A DNA stretch of 15,326 nt from JBLHOS01 sp047623825 (GCA_047623825.1 JBLHOS010000070.1:1-15326), one strand, 5' to 3'. Counted from the stretch's first letter, positions 9,277 to 15,290 are shown. Numbers and translations are program-made. Notes: generated from the sequence alone by a model not told the origin.

Positions 9277-9294
9277 CCACTCTGCTTCGAGTGG
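9277..9294 (-). promoter_or_regulatory. Hairpin in the leader of the PAS-protein gene
   Basis: Between the regB stop and the PAS-protein start there is a perfect 6-bp inverted repeat, CCACTC/GAGTGG, with a 6-base loop. It ends nine bases before the ATG. The start has only a weak ribosome-binding sequence (CTATAAG), so the hairpin may affect initiation or read-through from regB. A looser dyad, CTTAA-7-TTAAG (9315-9331), lies further upstream. No run of T follows the hairpin, so a simple terminator is unlikely. Confidence 0.35.
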
Positions 9295-9346
9295 CCTATG
9301 AGGACCGCATAAGACTTAACAATCTATTAAGACAAAAGAATTTCAA

Positions 9347-10744
9347 TTAATATGTTATCGGTTGGTTCTGCCCCAACGGACCCAATACGGCGTCTTCGGT
9401 CAGGCCAATCGCCTCAAAGGGCCAGCTCACCTCAACAATCGCGCCGCGCCGTTCATGATGATCTTCGTCTTTCAGAAATGGATCAGAGGCATTAAAAAAC
9501 TGAACATCAGCCCTCGTTCGTTCCAACAAGGTCTTAGCGATAAATAACCCCAGCCCCATGCCTTCATAGCCGGGGCGCATGTCGCGATCCAAGTTGGACG
9601 CCCGCCGACGCAAAAATGGGTCACCCAACCGCCCGATCAGATCAGTCGGAAAGCCTGCGCCGTCATCGACAATCCGTAGATGCAGCCGCCGATCGCTCCA
9701 CCGCCCATCGATCCAGACATTGCCCGATGCGAAATCGACCGCGTTTTGAACCAGATTGCGCAGGCCATGAATAATCTCAGGTCGACGCCGGACCATGGGC
9801 TGGGTCTCTGATGATCCCAGCTCAGGCTGAAAGTCGAAATGAATTTGGACACCGCGGTCTGAATGCGGTTCGGCTGCTTCACGCACCAGTGCCGCGAAGG
9901 GCGCGTTGCGCATGTGCAAATCATCTTTTCCGGCTCGGCCCATCGATTGCAGAATATCACGGCAACGATCGGCCTGCGCCCGGATTAGACGGGCATCGTC
10001 GCGCAGCGCCGGCATATCCGCCAACTCATCCTCCAGCTCACTTGAAACCAATTTGATCGTGGCCAGCGGTGTGCCGAGTTCATGCGCAGCCGCGGCGATA
10101 ACCCCCCCAAGATCAGTTAACTTCTGTTCGCGTGCAAGGGCCATTTGTGTGGCCAGCAGCGCTTGCGACATCGAATGGGTTTCCATGGTCACACGGCGCG
10201 CATAAGCGGCTAAAAATATTATTCCGATGACAATGGCGATCCAGAACCCCAGCACAAAAATTTCTGGCAATTCCAACAGCGTGCCGTCAGCCATTTGCAA
10301 CGGAATGTGATAGGTCACCAAAAGCGAGATCATCAAGATGGCCGCCAGACCTAGAAACAGTGTGGAACGCAAGGTCAGCGCTGTTGCTGAAATTGTGACT
10401 GGCGCCAAGATCAGCAGGGCAAAGGGATTGTTCAACCCACCGGTCAGAAAGATCAGAAACGACAGCTGCGACAGATCAAACAGCAGGGTCAGCATCGCAT
10501 CACGATCTGACAATCGTTGGTTTTGCGGAAAGATCGTCATAGCTATAACGTTTGACAGGACGGACGCCCCAATTGCCAAAGCGCAAAGGCCAAGCTCAAT
10601 CTGGAGACCTAAAATGGTGCTGACAAAAAGTACGGTGCCGGTCTGGCCAAAAATCGCCAGCCAACGCAGGCCCAATAATGTTCTCAATCGCACCCAATCG
10701 CTGCGGGCATCTTCTGCAAACAGGCTGAGGGCTGGGTCGGTCAT
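9347..10744 (-). CDS. regB: RegB/PrrB redox sensor histidine kinase
   Basis: RegB is the membrane kinase of the global redox two-component system that controls photosynthesis, respiration, and carbon and nitrogen fixation genes in Rhodobacterales. The product is 465 residues. About six membrane helices lie in residues 25-182, with the ubiquinone-site motif GGLNNPF at 102-108 in the loop after the third. The H-box AAAHELGTPLATI holds the phospho-accepting H221. C261 (ADRCRDIL) matches the redox-active cysteine known as Cys265 in Rhodobacter capsulatus. The ATPase domain has N334, DDGAGFP (360-366), GDPF (374-377) and GYEGMGLGLFIAK (392-404). It is transcribed away from senC-regA. All key residues are present, so it should be active. 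Confidence 0.97.
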   Translation of the reverse strand: MTDPALSLFAEDARSDWVRLRTLLGLRWLAIFGQTGTVLFVSTILGLQIELGLCALAIGASVLSNVIAMTIFPQNQRLSDRDAMLTLLFDLSQLSFLIFLTGGLNNPFALLILAPVTISATALTLRSTLFLGLAAILMISLLVTYHIPLQMADGTLLELPEIFVLGFWIAIVIGIIFLAAYARRVTMETHSMSQALLATQMALAREQKLTDLGGVIAAAAHELGTPLATIKLVSSELEDELADMPALRDDARLIRAQADRCRDILQSMGRAGKDDLHMRNAPFAALVREAAEPHSDRGVQIHFDFQPELGSSETQPMVRRRPEIIHGLRNLVQNAVDFASGNVWIDGRWSDRRLHLRIVDDGAGFPTDLIGRLGDPFLRRRASNLDRDMRPGYEGMGLGLFIAKTLLERTRADVQFFNASDPFLKDEDHHERRGAIVEVSWPFEAIGLTEDAVLGPLGQNQPITY

Positions 10745-10852
10745 GCTAAAGGTCCGTTCACTTGGGTCTTTGTGTCACACGCGCAGGTTCGTGAATTGAT
10801 ACTCGCTTCGGATTCCGCAATCAACGCATGACCATTAGAGTAGGAGAATACG
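10745..10852. promoter_or_regulatory. Divergent regB / senC-regA control region
   Basis: This 108-bp gap separates the regB ATG (10744) from the senC ATG (10853), so both promoters must lie within it or inside the genes. It contains an odd-centred palindrome GTGT-C-ACAC at 10772-10780. senC has a clear ribosome site, AGGAG, six bases before its ATG; regB has only GGA. In Rhodobacter the equivalent region is known to be under RegA control. I could not assign convincing -35/-10 boxes or an exact RegA site by eye. Confidence 0.6.
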
Positions 10853-11491
10853 ATGACCCGAATTTATGCCACAAGTGCTGTTGCCTTGATTGCGGCCCTA
10901 TTGGGGGGGGCGGCAGTCTCGATCTACCTTGGCCAAACCAATTCAAACCGCGCCGATGATCCATTTGGACAGTGCCGCGCAACCACGATCGCAGGTGGGG
11001 CCGGAACCATCGGCGGGCCATTTGAACTGGTCACTGAAACCGGCGAAACGGTGACCGACGTTGATGTCATTACTGAGCCGACGTTGATCTATTTTGGATA
11101 CACCTTTTGTCCCGATGTGTGCCCACTTGATACCATGCGAAACGCCGAGGCCGTCGAAATTCTGGAAGAAGATGGTATGTCGGTTCAGCCGGTCTTCATT
11201 ACGGTTGATCCGGAACGAGACACGCCCGAAGTTGTCGCAGCCTTCACGGATGTAATGCATCCGCGGATGTTGGGGCTGACAGGCAGTCTGGAACAGACCG
11301 ATGCCGCGTCGCGCGCTTACCGCACATATTATCGCAAACAAGACAGCGGGGATGAGTTCTATCTCGTGGATCACTCAACCCTGTCCTATTTGGTGCTGCC
11401 AGAGCATGGTTTTGTCGAATTTTTCCGCCGCGAAGCGTCACCGCAAGAGCTGGCCGAGCAAGTGGCTTGTTTTGTCGATGCGGCGTCTTAG
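10853..11491 (+). CDS. senC: SenC/PrrC, Sco1-family copper chaperone
   Basis: SenC (PrrC in R. sphaeroides) is a membrane-anchored Sco protein that delivers copper to cytochrome c oxidase and has been linked to RegBA signalling. The product is 212 residues: an N-terminal membrane anchor (about 6-26) and a thioredoxin-like domain with the copper ligands C86 and C90 in FCPDVC and H174 in LVDHS. It starts at the ATG with AGGAG upstream, diverges from regB and precedes regA by 86 bp. An unbroken run of eight G (10903-10910) lies in codons for the membrane anchor; loss or gain of one base there would abolish the protein. Two extra cysteines (C41 and one near the C-terminus) lie outside the copper site. 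Confidence 0.95.
   Translation: MTRIYATSAVALIAALLGGAAVSIYLGQTNSNRADDPFGQCRATTIAGGAGTIGGPFELVTETGETVTDVDVITEPTLIYFGYTFCPDVCPLDTMRNAEAVEILEEDGMSVQPVFITVDPERDTPEVVAAFTDVMHPRMLGLTGSLEQTDAASRAYRTYYRKQDSGDEFYLVDHSTLSYLVLPEHGFVEFFRREASPQELAEQVACFVDAAS
10903..10910 (+). repeat. G8 homopolymer inside senC
   Basis: Eight consecutive G fall in the early senC codons encoding Leu-Gly-Gly-Ala of the membrane anchor. With eight bases the frame is intact. A second G8 run occurs at 14143-14150 in the LysR pseudogene, where the frame is broken at the tract. Confidence 0.9.
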
Positions 11492-11509
11492 ATAACGACT
11501 CAGGATATT

Positions 11510-11573
11510 TGGGTTGTTTGACCCAGCATCAAATCTGTGGCTATGAAGAAGCACAGATCAGGCGAGAAGGAAC
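11510..11573 (+). promoter_or_regulatory. Structured leader of regA with two dyads and the ribosome site
   Basis: The 86-bp gap between senC and regA holds two inverted repeats. The first is TGGGT-6-ACCCA (11510-11525). The second is ATCTGTG-12-CACAGAT (11533-11558), seven perfect pairs. The second ends about ten bases before the AAGGA ribosome site that serves the regA ATG at 11578. They could be protein-binding dyads, RNA hairpins that set RegA output relative to SenC, or chance. No T-run follows, so termination is not suggested. Confidence 0.4.
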
Positions 11574-11577
11574 GCGC

Positions 11578-12135
11578 ATGTCATCGGATCGGACGCTTCG
11601 GGACATTGGACCGGATAAATCCCTACTGTTGGTTGATGATGACGAAGCATTTTTGCGCCGATTGCAGCGGGCAATGGAAAAGCGCGGCTTTGAAGTAGAA
11701 GCTGCAGGTTCCGTCGCTGCCGGCATCGCCATTTCGACAGCCCGCCCCCCTGCATACGCAGTCATCGACCTGCGGCTTGAAGATGGCAATGGATTGGATG
11801 TCGTTGAAACCCTGCGCGAAAGACGGCCCGACAGCCGAATTGTCGTGCTGACAGGTTACGGCGCAATCGCGACGGCCGTGGCCGCGGTAAAGATAGGGGC
11901 GACGGATTATCTGTCGAAACCTGCGGACGCGAATGATGTGATGGCCGCGCTGTTGGCGCGAGAAGAAGAGATGCCGCCACCCCCAGAAAACCCGATGTCG
12001 GCAGATCGTGTCCGGTGGGAACATATTCAGCGCGTCTATGAACTGTGTGACCGGAATGTCAGTGAAACGGCCCGCCGGTTGAACATGCATCGTCGGACCT
12101 TGCAGCGTATACTGGCCAAACGCTCACCACGCTAG
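11578..12135 (+). CDS. regA: RegA/PrrA redox response regulator
   Basis: RegA is the cognate regulator of RegB. The product is 185 residues, matching the 184-185 of characterised RegA/PrrA proteins. The receiver has D20-D22, phospho-acceptor D64 (VIDLRLEDGNG), T92 and K114. The four-proline hinge (133-136) links it to a Fis-type helix-turn-helix (about 147-182; RRLNMHRRTLQRIL recognition region). The start chosen is the ATG at 11578 with AAGGA upstream. An in-frame GTG/TTG-type extension back to 11467 overlaps senC and adds residues that the family lacks. In R. capsulatus, regA is followed by hvrA and ahcY; here neither follows. Confidence 0.96.
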   Translation: MSSDRTLRDIGPDKSLLLVDDDEAFLRRLQRAMEKRGFEVEAAGSVAAGIAISTARPPAYAVIDLRLEDGNGLDVVETLRERRPDSRIVVLTGYGAIATAVAAVKIGATDYLSKPADANDVMAALLAREEEMPPPPENPMSADRVRWEHIQRVYELCDRNVSETARRLNMHRRTLQRILAKRSPR

Positions 12136-12730
12136 ACTAACCCGAAACCAGCACAACATCCTGTGTACACTCGCTGTGAAGGCGTCGTGTTCAAAGTATC
12201 TGCGCTATACGTAGGCAAAAAAGGCAAGGAACGGATGTGATGTGGTCGGGCCAAAGCTGAGTTCGCAGCCAGATTGCACATCGCCGCATGCAATAACTGA
12301 ACCACGGGCGGCGCCCGCGCGATATCAGCCTCTACAAACGCGCCACTACAGGTGCTGTTGTACCATTAGATCTGTCCCTCAAGCGCCTAATCAGGCCTGC
12401 CCTGCCACCAAAACTTTATAAAACCTTATCATGCACTGTTCCGGCCGTGATCTGGCAGATCCATGCACCTGACGGTTCAAGCGTATCGTCATTGATCTGC
12501 ATGGTCACAGGGATCCAAACAACTTCGCGGCCGCTGACGTCCGTGCGCGTATTGGTCGGATCATAGTTATCTAGGCAGTCCAACCCATATGCTAAGGCGA
12601 AGTATTGGGCGTTTTGGGTTACACGCAGGGCGGACGCAGATATGCCGATAGTATTGTGGCCTACTCAACCCGGCCCATCCATGGTTTGATTGGCTGACCT
12701 GATCAATGGCGCGAACAGAACGGACACGAC
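12136..12730. other. 595-bp gap without an intact gene
   Basis: No complete coding sequence was found. The right half (12416-12664) holds the minus-strand remnant listed separately. The left half has an 8-bp palindrome GTGTACAC (12163-12170) and a 77-codon open minus-strand frame (12132-12365) that overlaps the regA stop and has no convincing start. No clear regA terminator was seen. It marks a break between the conserved redox block and the accessory genes to the right. Confidence 0.6.
12416..12664 (-). pseudogene. 82-codon coding remnant, unidentified
   Basis: The minus strand is open for 82 codons between a TGA at 12665-12667 and a TAA at 12416-12418. The composition is protein-like, with segments such as TQNAQYFALAYGLDCLDNYD and REVVWIPVTMQINDDTLEPS. 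There is no ATG before the middle of the frame and the upstream stop is immediate, so it looks like the C-terminal end of a decayed or truncated gene rather than a small gene. I do not recognise the family. Chance is possible, but the amino acid mix resembles a soluble or exported protein. It would read away from the SMP-30 gene. Confidence 0.4.
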
Positions 12731-13648
12731 ATGCGAACCGACACTTTTGAAATCCGCGATGACCGGTTTAAGCGCAGCGTAAAGCTGGCGGAATCCCTAG
12801 ATCAGATCTGGACCGGCGGGCGCTGGACCGAAGGCCCGGTATATTCGGCGTCCTACCGATCCCTGATTTGGAGCGATATCCCCAATGACAGACGCTTGCG
12901 TTGGGATGAGCTGACCGGCGCCGTAGGTGATTTTCGTAGTGGTTTGGGCTGTTACACAAATGGCAGCACTTTGGATCGTGAGGGACGGATTGTCGCGTGT
13001 GAGCACGGGACGCGCACCGTGACCCGGATTGAGCATGACGGTACAGTCACTACATTGGCCAGTCACTATGACGGCAAGCGTTTCAACAGCCCCAATGACG
13101 TTGTGGTCAAATCGGATGGCACTATCTGGTTCACTGATCCCGCCTATGGCATCGAAAGCGATTATGAGGGATTTCAGGCCGAGCCTGAAATGGACGGCCA
13201 ACATGTCTACCGTCTGGACCCAGCCAATGGCGCATTAAGCCGGGTCGCCGATGACTTTGTCTGCCCTAACGGGCTGGCTTTCTCGCTTGATGAACGGGTG
13301 CTCTATATCGCGGACTCGGGCGGCACACGCTATCCTAGTGGGGAACATCATATCCGCACCTTTGGTGTCAGCGAGGACGGAACGCTGTCAGGTGGCAACG
13401 TCTTTGCCGAATGTGAGAATGGAGTTTTCGACGGGTTTCGACTGGACACGCAGGGGCGGATCTGGACCAGCGCGCGCGACGGGGTACATTGTTATCACCC
13501 GGACGGGACGTTGCTCGGCAAGATCTTTGTTCCCGAGGTCGTATCAAACGTCTGTTTCGGGGGGCCTAAACGGAACCGGTTGTTCATCACTGCCTCGAGC
13601 AGCGTTTATTCGATCTTGCTGCCCACGACTGGGGCGGCGCTGGTCTAA
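12731..13648 (+). CDS. SMP-30/gluconolactonase-family hydrolase
   Basis: The product is 305 residues, a six-bladed beta-propeller of the SMP-30/gluconolactonase/LRE family. These enzymes hydrolyse sugar lactones to acids with a bound divalent metal. The conserved metal ligands are visible: E34 in WTEGPVY, N180 in CPNGLAF and D234 in FDGFRLD, with N122 in SPNDVVV near the active site. There is no signal peptide, so it should be cytoplasmic. A modest GGA ribosome site precedes the ATG. It stands alone, with a decayed region upstream and a converging LysR pseudogene 14 bp downstream, so the pathway cannot be read from the context. The exact lactone is unknown. Confidence 0.9.
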   Translation: MRTDTFEIRDDRFKRSVKLAESLDQIWTGGRWTEGPVYSASYRSLIWSDIPNDRRLRWDELTGAVGDFRSGLGCYTNGSTLDREGRIVACEHGTRTVTRIEHDGTVTTLASHYDGKRFNSPNDVVVKSDGTIWFTDPAYGIESDYEGFQAEPEMDGQHVYRLDPANGALSRVADDFVCPNGLAFSLDERVLYIADSGGTRYPSGEHHIRTFGVSEDGTLSGGNVFAECENGVFDGFRLDTQGRIWTSARDGVHCYHPDGTLLGKIFVPEVVSNVCFGGPKRNRLFITASSSVYSILLPTTGAALV

Positions 13649-13660
13649 ACGGTCCGTTTA
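13646..13660. repeat. 15-bp palindrome at the SMP-30 stop codon
   Basis: TAAACGG-T-CCGTTTA reads the same on both strands apart from its centre base and includes the SMP-30 stop codon. It fills the 14-bp gap between that gene and the end of the LysR remnant. It may be part of a termination structure or an operator. Confidence 0.5.
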
Positions 13661-13665
13661 AGTCA

Positions 13666-13692
13666 TCTGATAAGCTTCGTCAGCTTATCAGA
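13666..13692. terminator. 10-bp perfect hairpin between convergent genes
   Basis: TCTGATAAGC and GCTTATCAGA form a perfect 10-bp stem with a 7-base loop, 18 bp after the SMP-30 stop. On the minus strand it overlaps the last codons of the LysR remnant, so part of it was once coding. No T-run follows on either strand, so classical intrinsic termination is uncertain. It may still block 3' decay or polymerase in either direction. Confidence 0.35.
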
Positions 13693-13753
13693 GATAATGC
13701 CTGACTGAGTGACCATGTAATACCCAAGAACCTTGGTCTTTTGCTCATAGACT

Positions 13754-13768
13754 ATGGCCAAATGGCCA
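13754..13768. repeat. 8-bp tandem duplication in the LysR pseudogene
   Basis: ATGGCCA occurs twice with one base between (period 8). Removing one 8-bp copy on the minus strand joins LAI directly to VYEQKTK, restoring the LysR frame, so the duplication is itself the frameshift. Confidence 0.8.
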
Positions 13769-14142
13769 GCCGCAAGTCCCTGTCGATTACTGCGCGCAGT
13801 TGAACCGCGAAGCCAGCATCTGCGTGTGCCGCCGACAAGACCATTCTATTTAAGGCCAATGGCAAGCCATTAAGGGACGCCTGATCCAGCCCATGGTCAC
13901 TGACCCACATTGAGAACTCCTGAAACGTGGCATCAAACAGCCAGGTTTGATCAGCCCGCAGTTGCAGCCCGGCCACTTTCCACAGCCATAGCGGATCGAC
14001 AGGTGATGCCCTGAGCGACGCAAATCGACTATCTCACAGGTTGGATTGATACTAAGCGCAATATCAGGATGCTGAGCCCAAAAGCTGCGAATCCGAGGCA
14101 TCAACCAATTCTCGGCAAAATTTGGTGTGGTGTTGATCATCA

Positions 14143-14150
14143 GGGGGGGG
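14143..14150 (+). repeat. G8 homopolymer at a LysR frameshift point
   Basis: Eight G on the plus strand (eight C in the pseudogene) lie exactly where the regulator passes from one frame to the next. A nine-base run would keep QNDAPPLMINTTP in frame. Confidence 0.85.
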
Positions 14151-14391
14151 CGTCATTTTGGCTGGCCATCAACGCGTGGGTCCCGTCGGCGATGCTGGCG
14201 AACCCACCCGCAAGCGCAGATGCCAGTCACAATCCATCAGGCGTTGGGCGCATTCATTGCTCCACACGCTGCATCAATGGTTGACCAAAATGTCCCTCTG
14301 ACGCGCGCACATGTTAGCCAATGGCCGCATGGGTCACGTTCAGTTCTCGCGCGGCGGCAGAGTAGTTGTGCAGCCTTGCCACGACTACAAA

Positions 14392-14988
14392 TTATGGCTG
14401 GGATATAAGGTGATTAAAACGTGCTGTGAATGCTGCGCGTACCTCAATTGGCGGGCGCAGCCGCAACGTCAGGCCCTTGATCTGCGCAAGATCGGGAGCA
14501 CCAAAGAACTTATTGGCCTCGGACACCGAGAAATCCGCAAGCTGAGTCGCCTCAAGCCAAGCCGAGATTTTGTCGGCCCGCTTGATCTGCGCCTTAACCA
14601 TTTTTGGCAGCACCGCGGGCAAGCCAAAACGAAGATGGATCGCGGCGGTCAGGCGGATATCAAGATCTTCATATGCGCGGCCAACTGCAGCCTTCACCGG
14701 TGAAATCATATCCCCGATCACGTATTCAGGGGCATCGTGCAAAAGCGCTGCCAGATGCCATTTTTCAGGCGCATTGGGCTGCAATTTACGGTGGATTTCC
14801 TCAACCAGCAACGAATGCTCAGCCACCGAATAGGCATACTCGCCCTGAGTTTGCCCGTTCCAGCGGGCGACAAACGCAAGACCGTGGGCGATATCGTCAA
14901 TTTCGATATCCACAGGCGTCGGATCCAGCAGGTCAAGCCTGCGTCCTGACAACATTCGTTGCCATGCGCGAGGTTGGGGTTTGGGCAT
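14392..14988 (-). CDS. HD-domain phosphohydrolase (YfbR-like)
   Basis: The product is 198 residues from the ATG at 14988; a TTG directly before it would add one residue. It belongs to the HD hydrolase superfamily and resembles YfbR-type 5'-nucleotidases, which dephosphorylate deoxynucleoside monophosphates. Metal ligands (numbered from the TTG, one less from the ATG) are H59 in VAEHS, H85-D86 in LLHDAPEY and D140 in KRADK, all intact. HDAPEYVIGDMISPVK is the typical YfbR-like stretch. GGAA upstream serves as a ribosome site. The stop abuts the LysR remnant and is in the same reading frame, so its last residues (ISQP) may come from the deletion that joined the two. The substrate is not established. 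Confidence 0.88.
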   Translation of the reverse strand: MPKPQPRAWQRMLSGRRLDLLDPTPVDIEIDDIAHGLAFVARWNGQTQGEYAYSVAEHSLLVEEIHRKLQPNAPEKWHLAALLHDAPEYVIGDMISPVKAAVGRAYEDLDIRLTAAIHLRFGLPAVLPKMVKAQIKRADKISAWLEATQLADFSVSEANKFFGAPDLAQIKGLTLRLRPPIEVRAAFTARFNHLISQP

Positions 14989-15095
14989 CAAGGGTTCCGT
15001 TCGTACAGCATGGATAAGGCATAAAACCGCGTATTAAACAGGTAAACTTCCTGACGCTTTATGCAAAATTTTCTTTGCGGTTGTCCAATTTTGGC

Positions 15096-15124
15096 TTGGA
15101 ATTTGTGTCTCGGACACTTTTAAA
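15096..15124 (+). promoter_or_regulatory. Sigma70-like promoter with an internal dyad
   Basis: TTGGAA (15096-15101) and TTTAAA (15119-15124) are separated by exactly 17 bp. The spacer contains the inverted repeat GTGTC-TCG-GACAC (15105-15117), a possible operator. A transcript would start near 15130 and read right into the structured segment below. Confidence 0.45.
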
Positions 15125-15151
15125 AGGAAATTTCGATCTCCAAATCAGAGG

Positions 15152-15192
15152 GCCAACCAGCACTGTCCGCGAAAAGAAAAAGCCAACCAGCA
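15152..15192 (+). repeat. Two copies of an 11-bp direct repeat
   Basis: GCCAACCAGCA occurs at 15152-15162 and 15182-15192, 30 bp apart from start to start. Both copies fall in the predicted loop of the candidate RNA. Two copies are too few for a CRISPR array. Confidence 0.8.
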
Positions 15193-15222
15193 AGTAAGAT
15201 CACAGATATTTTCGATTTGGAG

Positions 15223-15248
15223 CCGCGTGAAAGCGCGGGTCTATTTTT
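15223..15248 (+). terminator. Terminator-like hairpin of the candidate small RNA
   Basis: CCGCG and CGCGG pair around a 6-base loop (TGAAAG), followed by GTCTATTTTT. The stem is short but GC-only, and the T-rich tail is on the plus-strand side. No annotated plus-strand gene ends nearby, which is why a non-coding transcript is proposed. Confidence 0.45.
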
Positions 15249-15257
15249 GTGTGCCTC

Positions 15258-15290
15258 GCGATCATCAAAAACAGTTTTTGGTATGATCGC
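15258..15290. repeat. 33-bp near-perfect palindrome
   Basis: The arms are GCGATCAT/ATGATCGC (15258-15265 and 15283-15290) and CAAAAAC/GTTTTTG (15266-15272 and 15274-15280), with a single central A and a 2-base bulge (GT) on the right. GGGTTTT follows directly. It could be a second terminator in tandem or a binding site for a dimeric regulator of a gene to the right. Confidence 0.75.

Larger units (their letters stand above)
13663..14391 (-). pseudogene. Decayed LysR-family (GcvA-like) transcriptional regulator
   Basis: The minus strand carries a recognisable LysR regulator in broken frames. The helix-turn-helix part (VARLHNYSAAARELNVTHAA) begins at 14391, lacks about a dozen N-terminal residues, and is interrupted in frame by TAA at 14314-14316 and TGA at 14254-14256 and 14227-14229. 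At the run of eight C (plus-strand G, 14143-14150) the frame shifts; one extra C would restore it to INTTPNFAENWLMPRIRSFW. After SIRYGCGKWPG (near 13980) about 40 codons are missing and the frame shifts to LQLRADQTWLFDATFQEF. An 8-bp tandem duplication (13754-13768) causes the last shift, after which VYEQKTKVLGYYMVTQSG and a stop at 13663 complete the C-terminus. It is clearly non-functional. Its former target is unknown. Confidence 0.9.
15130..15248 (+). ncRNA. Candidate small RNA or structured leader
   Basis: No protein gene covers this stretch. CTCCAAATC (15138-15146) is the exact complement of GATTTGGAG (15214-15222), so the two can form a 9-bp closing stem around 67 nucleotides. The helix abuts a terminator-like hairpin at 15223. 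Within the enclosed loop the 11-base unit GCCAACCAGCA appears at 15152-15162 and starts again near the middle at 15182-15192, the arrangement expected of repeated exposed binding motifs. A promoter-like pair lies just upstream. I see no match to 4.5S RNA, tmRNA or RNase P. It could instead be the leader of a gene beyond the right edge. Confidence 0.4.

Noticed and set aside
11467..11577. N-terminal extension of RegA
   Set aside because: The extra 37 codons overlap the end of senC, are absent from RegA proteins, and the ATG at 11578 has a good AAGGA site.
12132..12365. 77-codon minus-strand open frame left of the remnant
   Set aside because: It overlaps the regA stop codon, has no plausible start before its middle, and I recognise no domain; it may be chance or a repeat fragment.
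13724..13740. CCAAG-AAC-CTTGG followed by TCTTTT as a terminator
   Set aside because: The stem is only 5 bp and coincides with the codons for KTKVLG in the LysR remnant, which explains the sequence.
15152..15192. CRISPR-like repeats
   Set aside because: Only two 11-bp copies with one 19-bp spacer and no cas gene.
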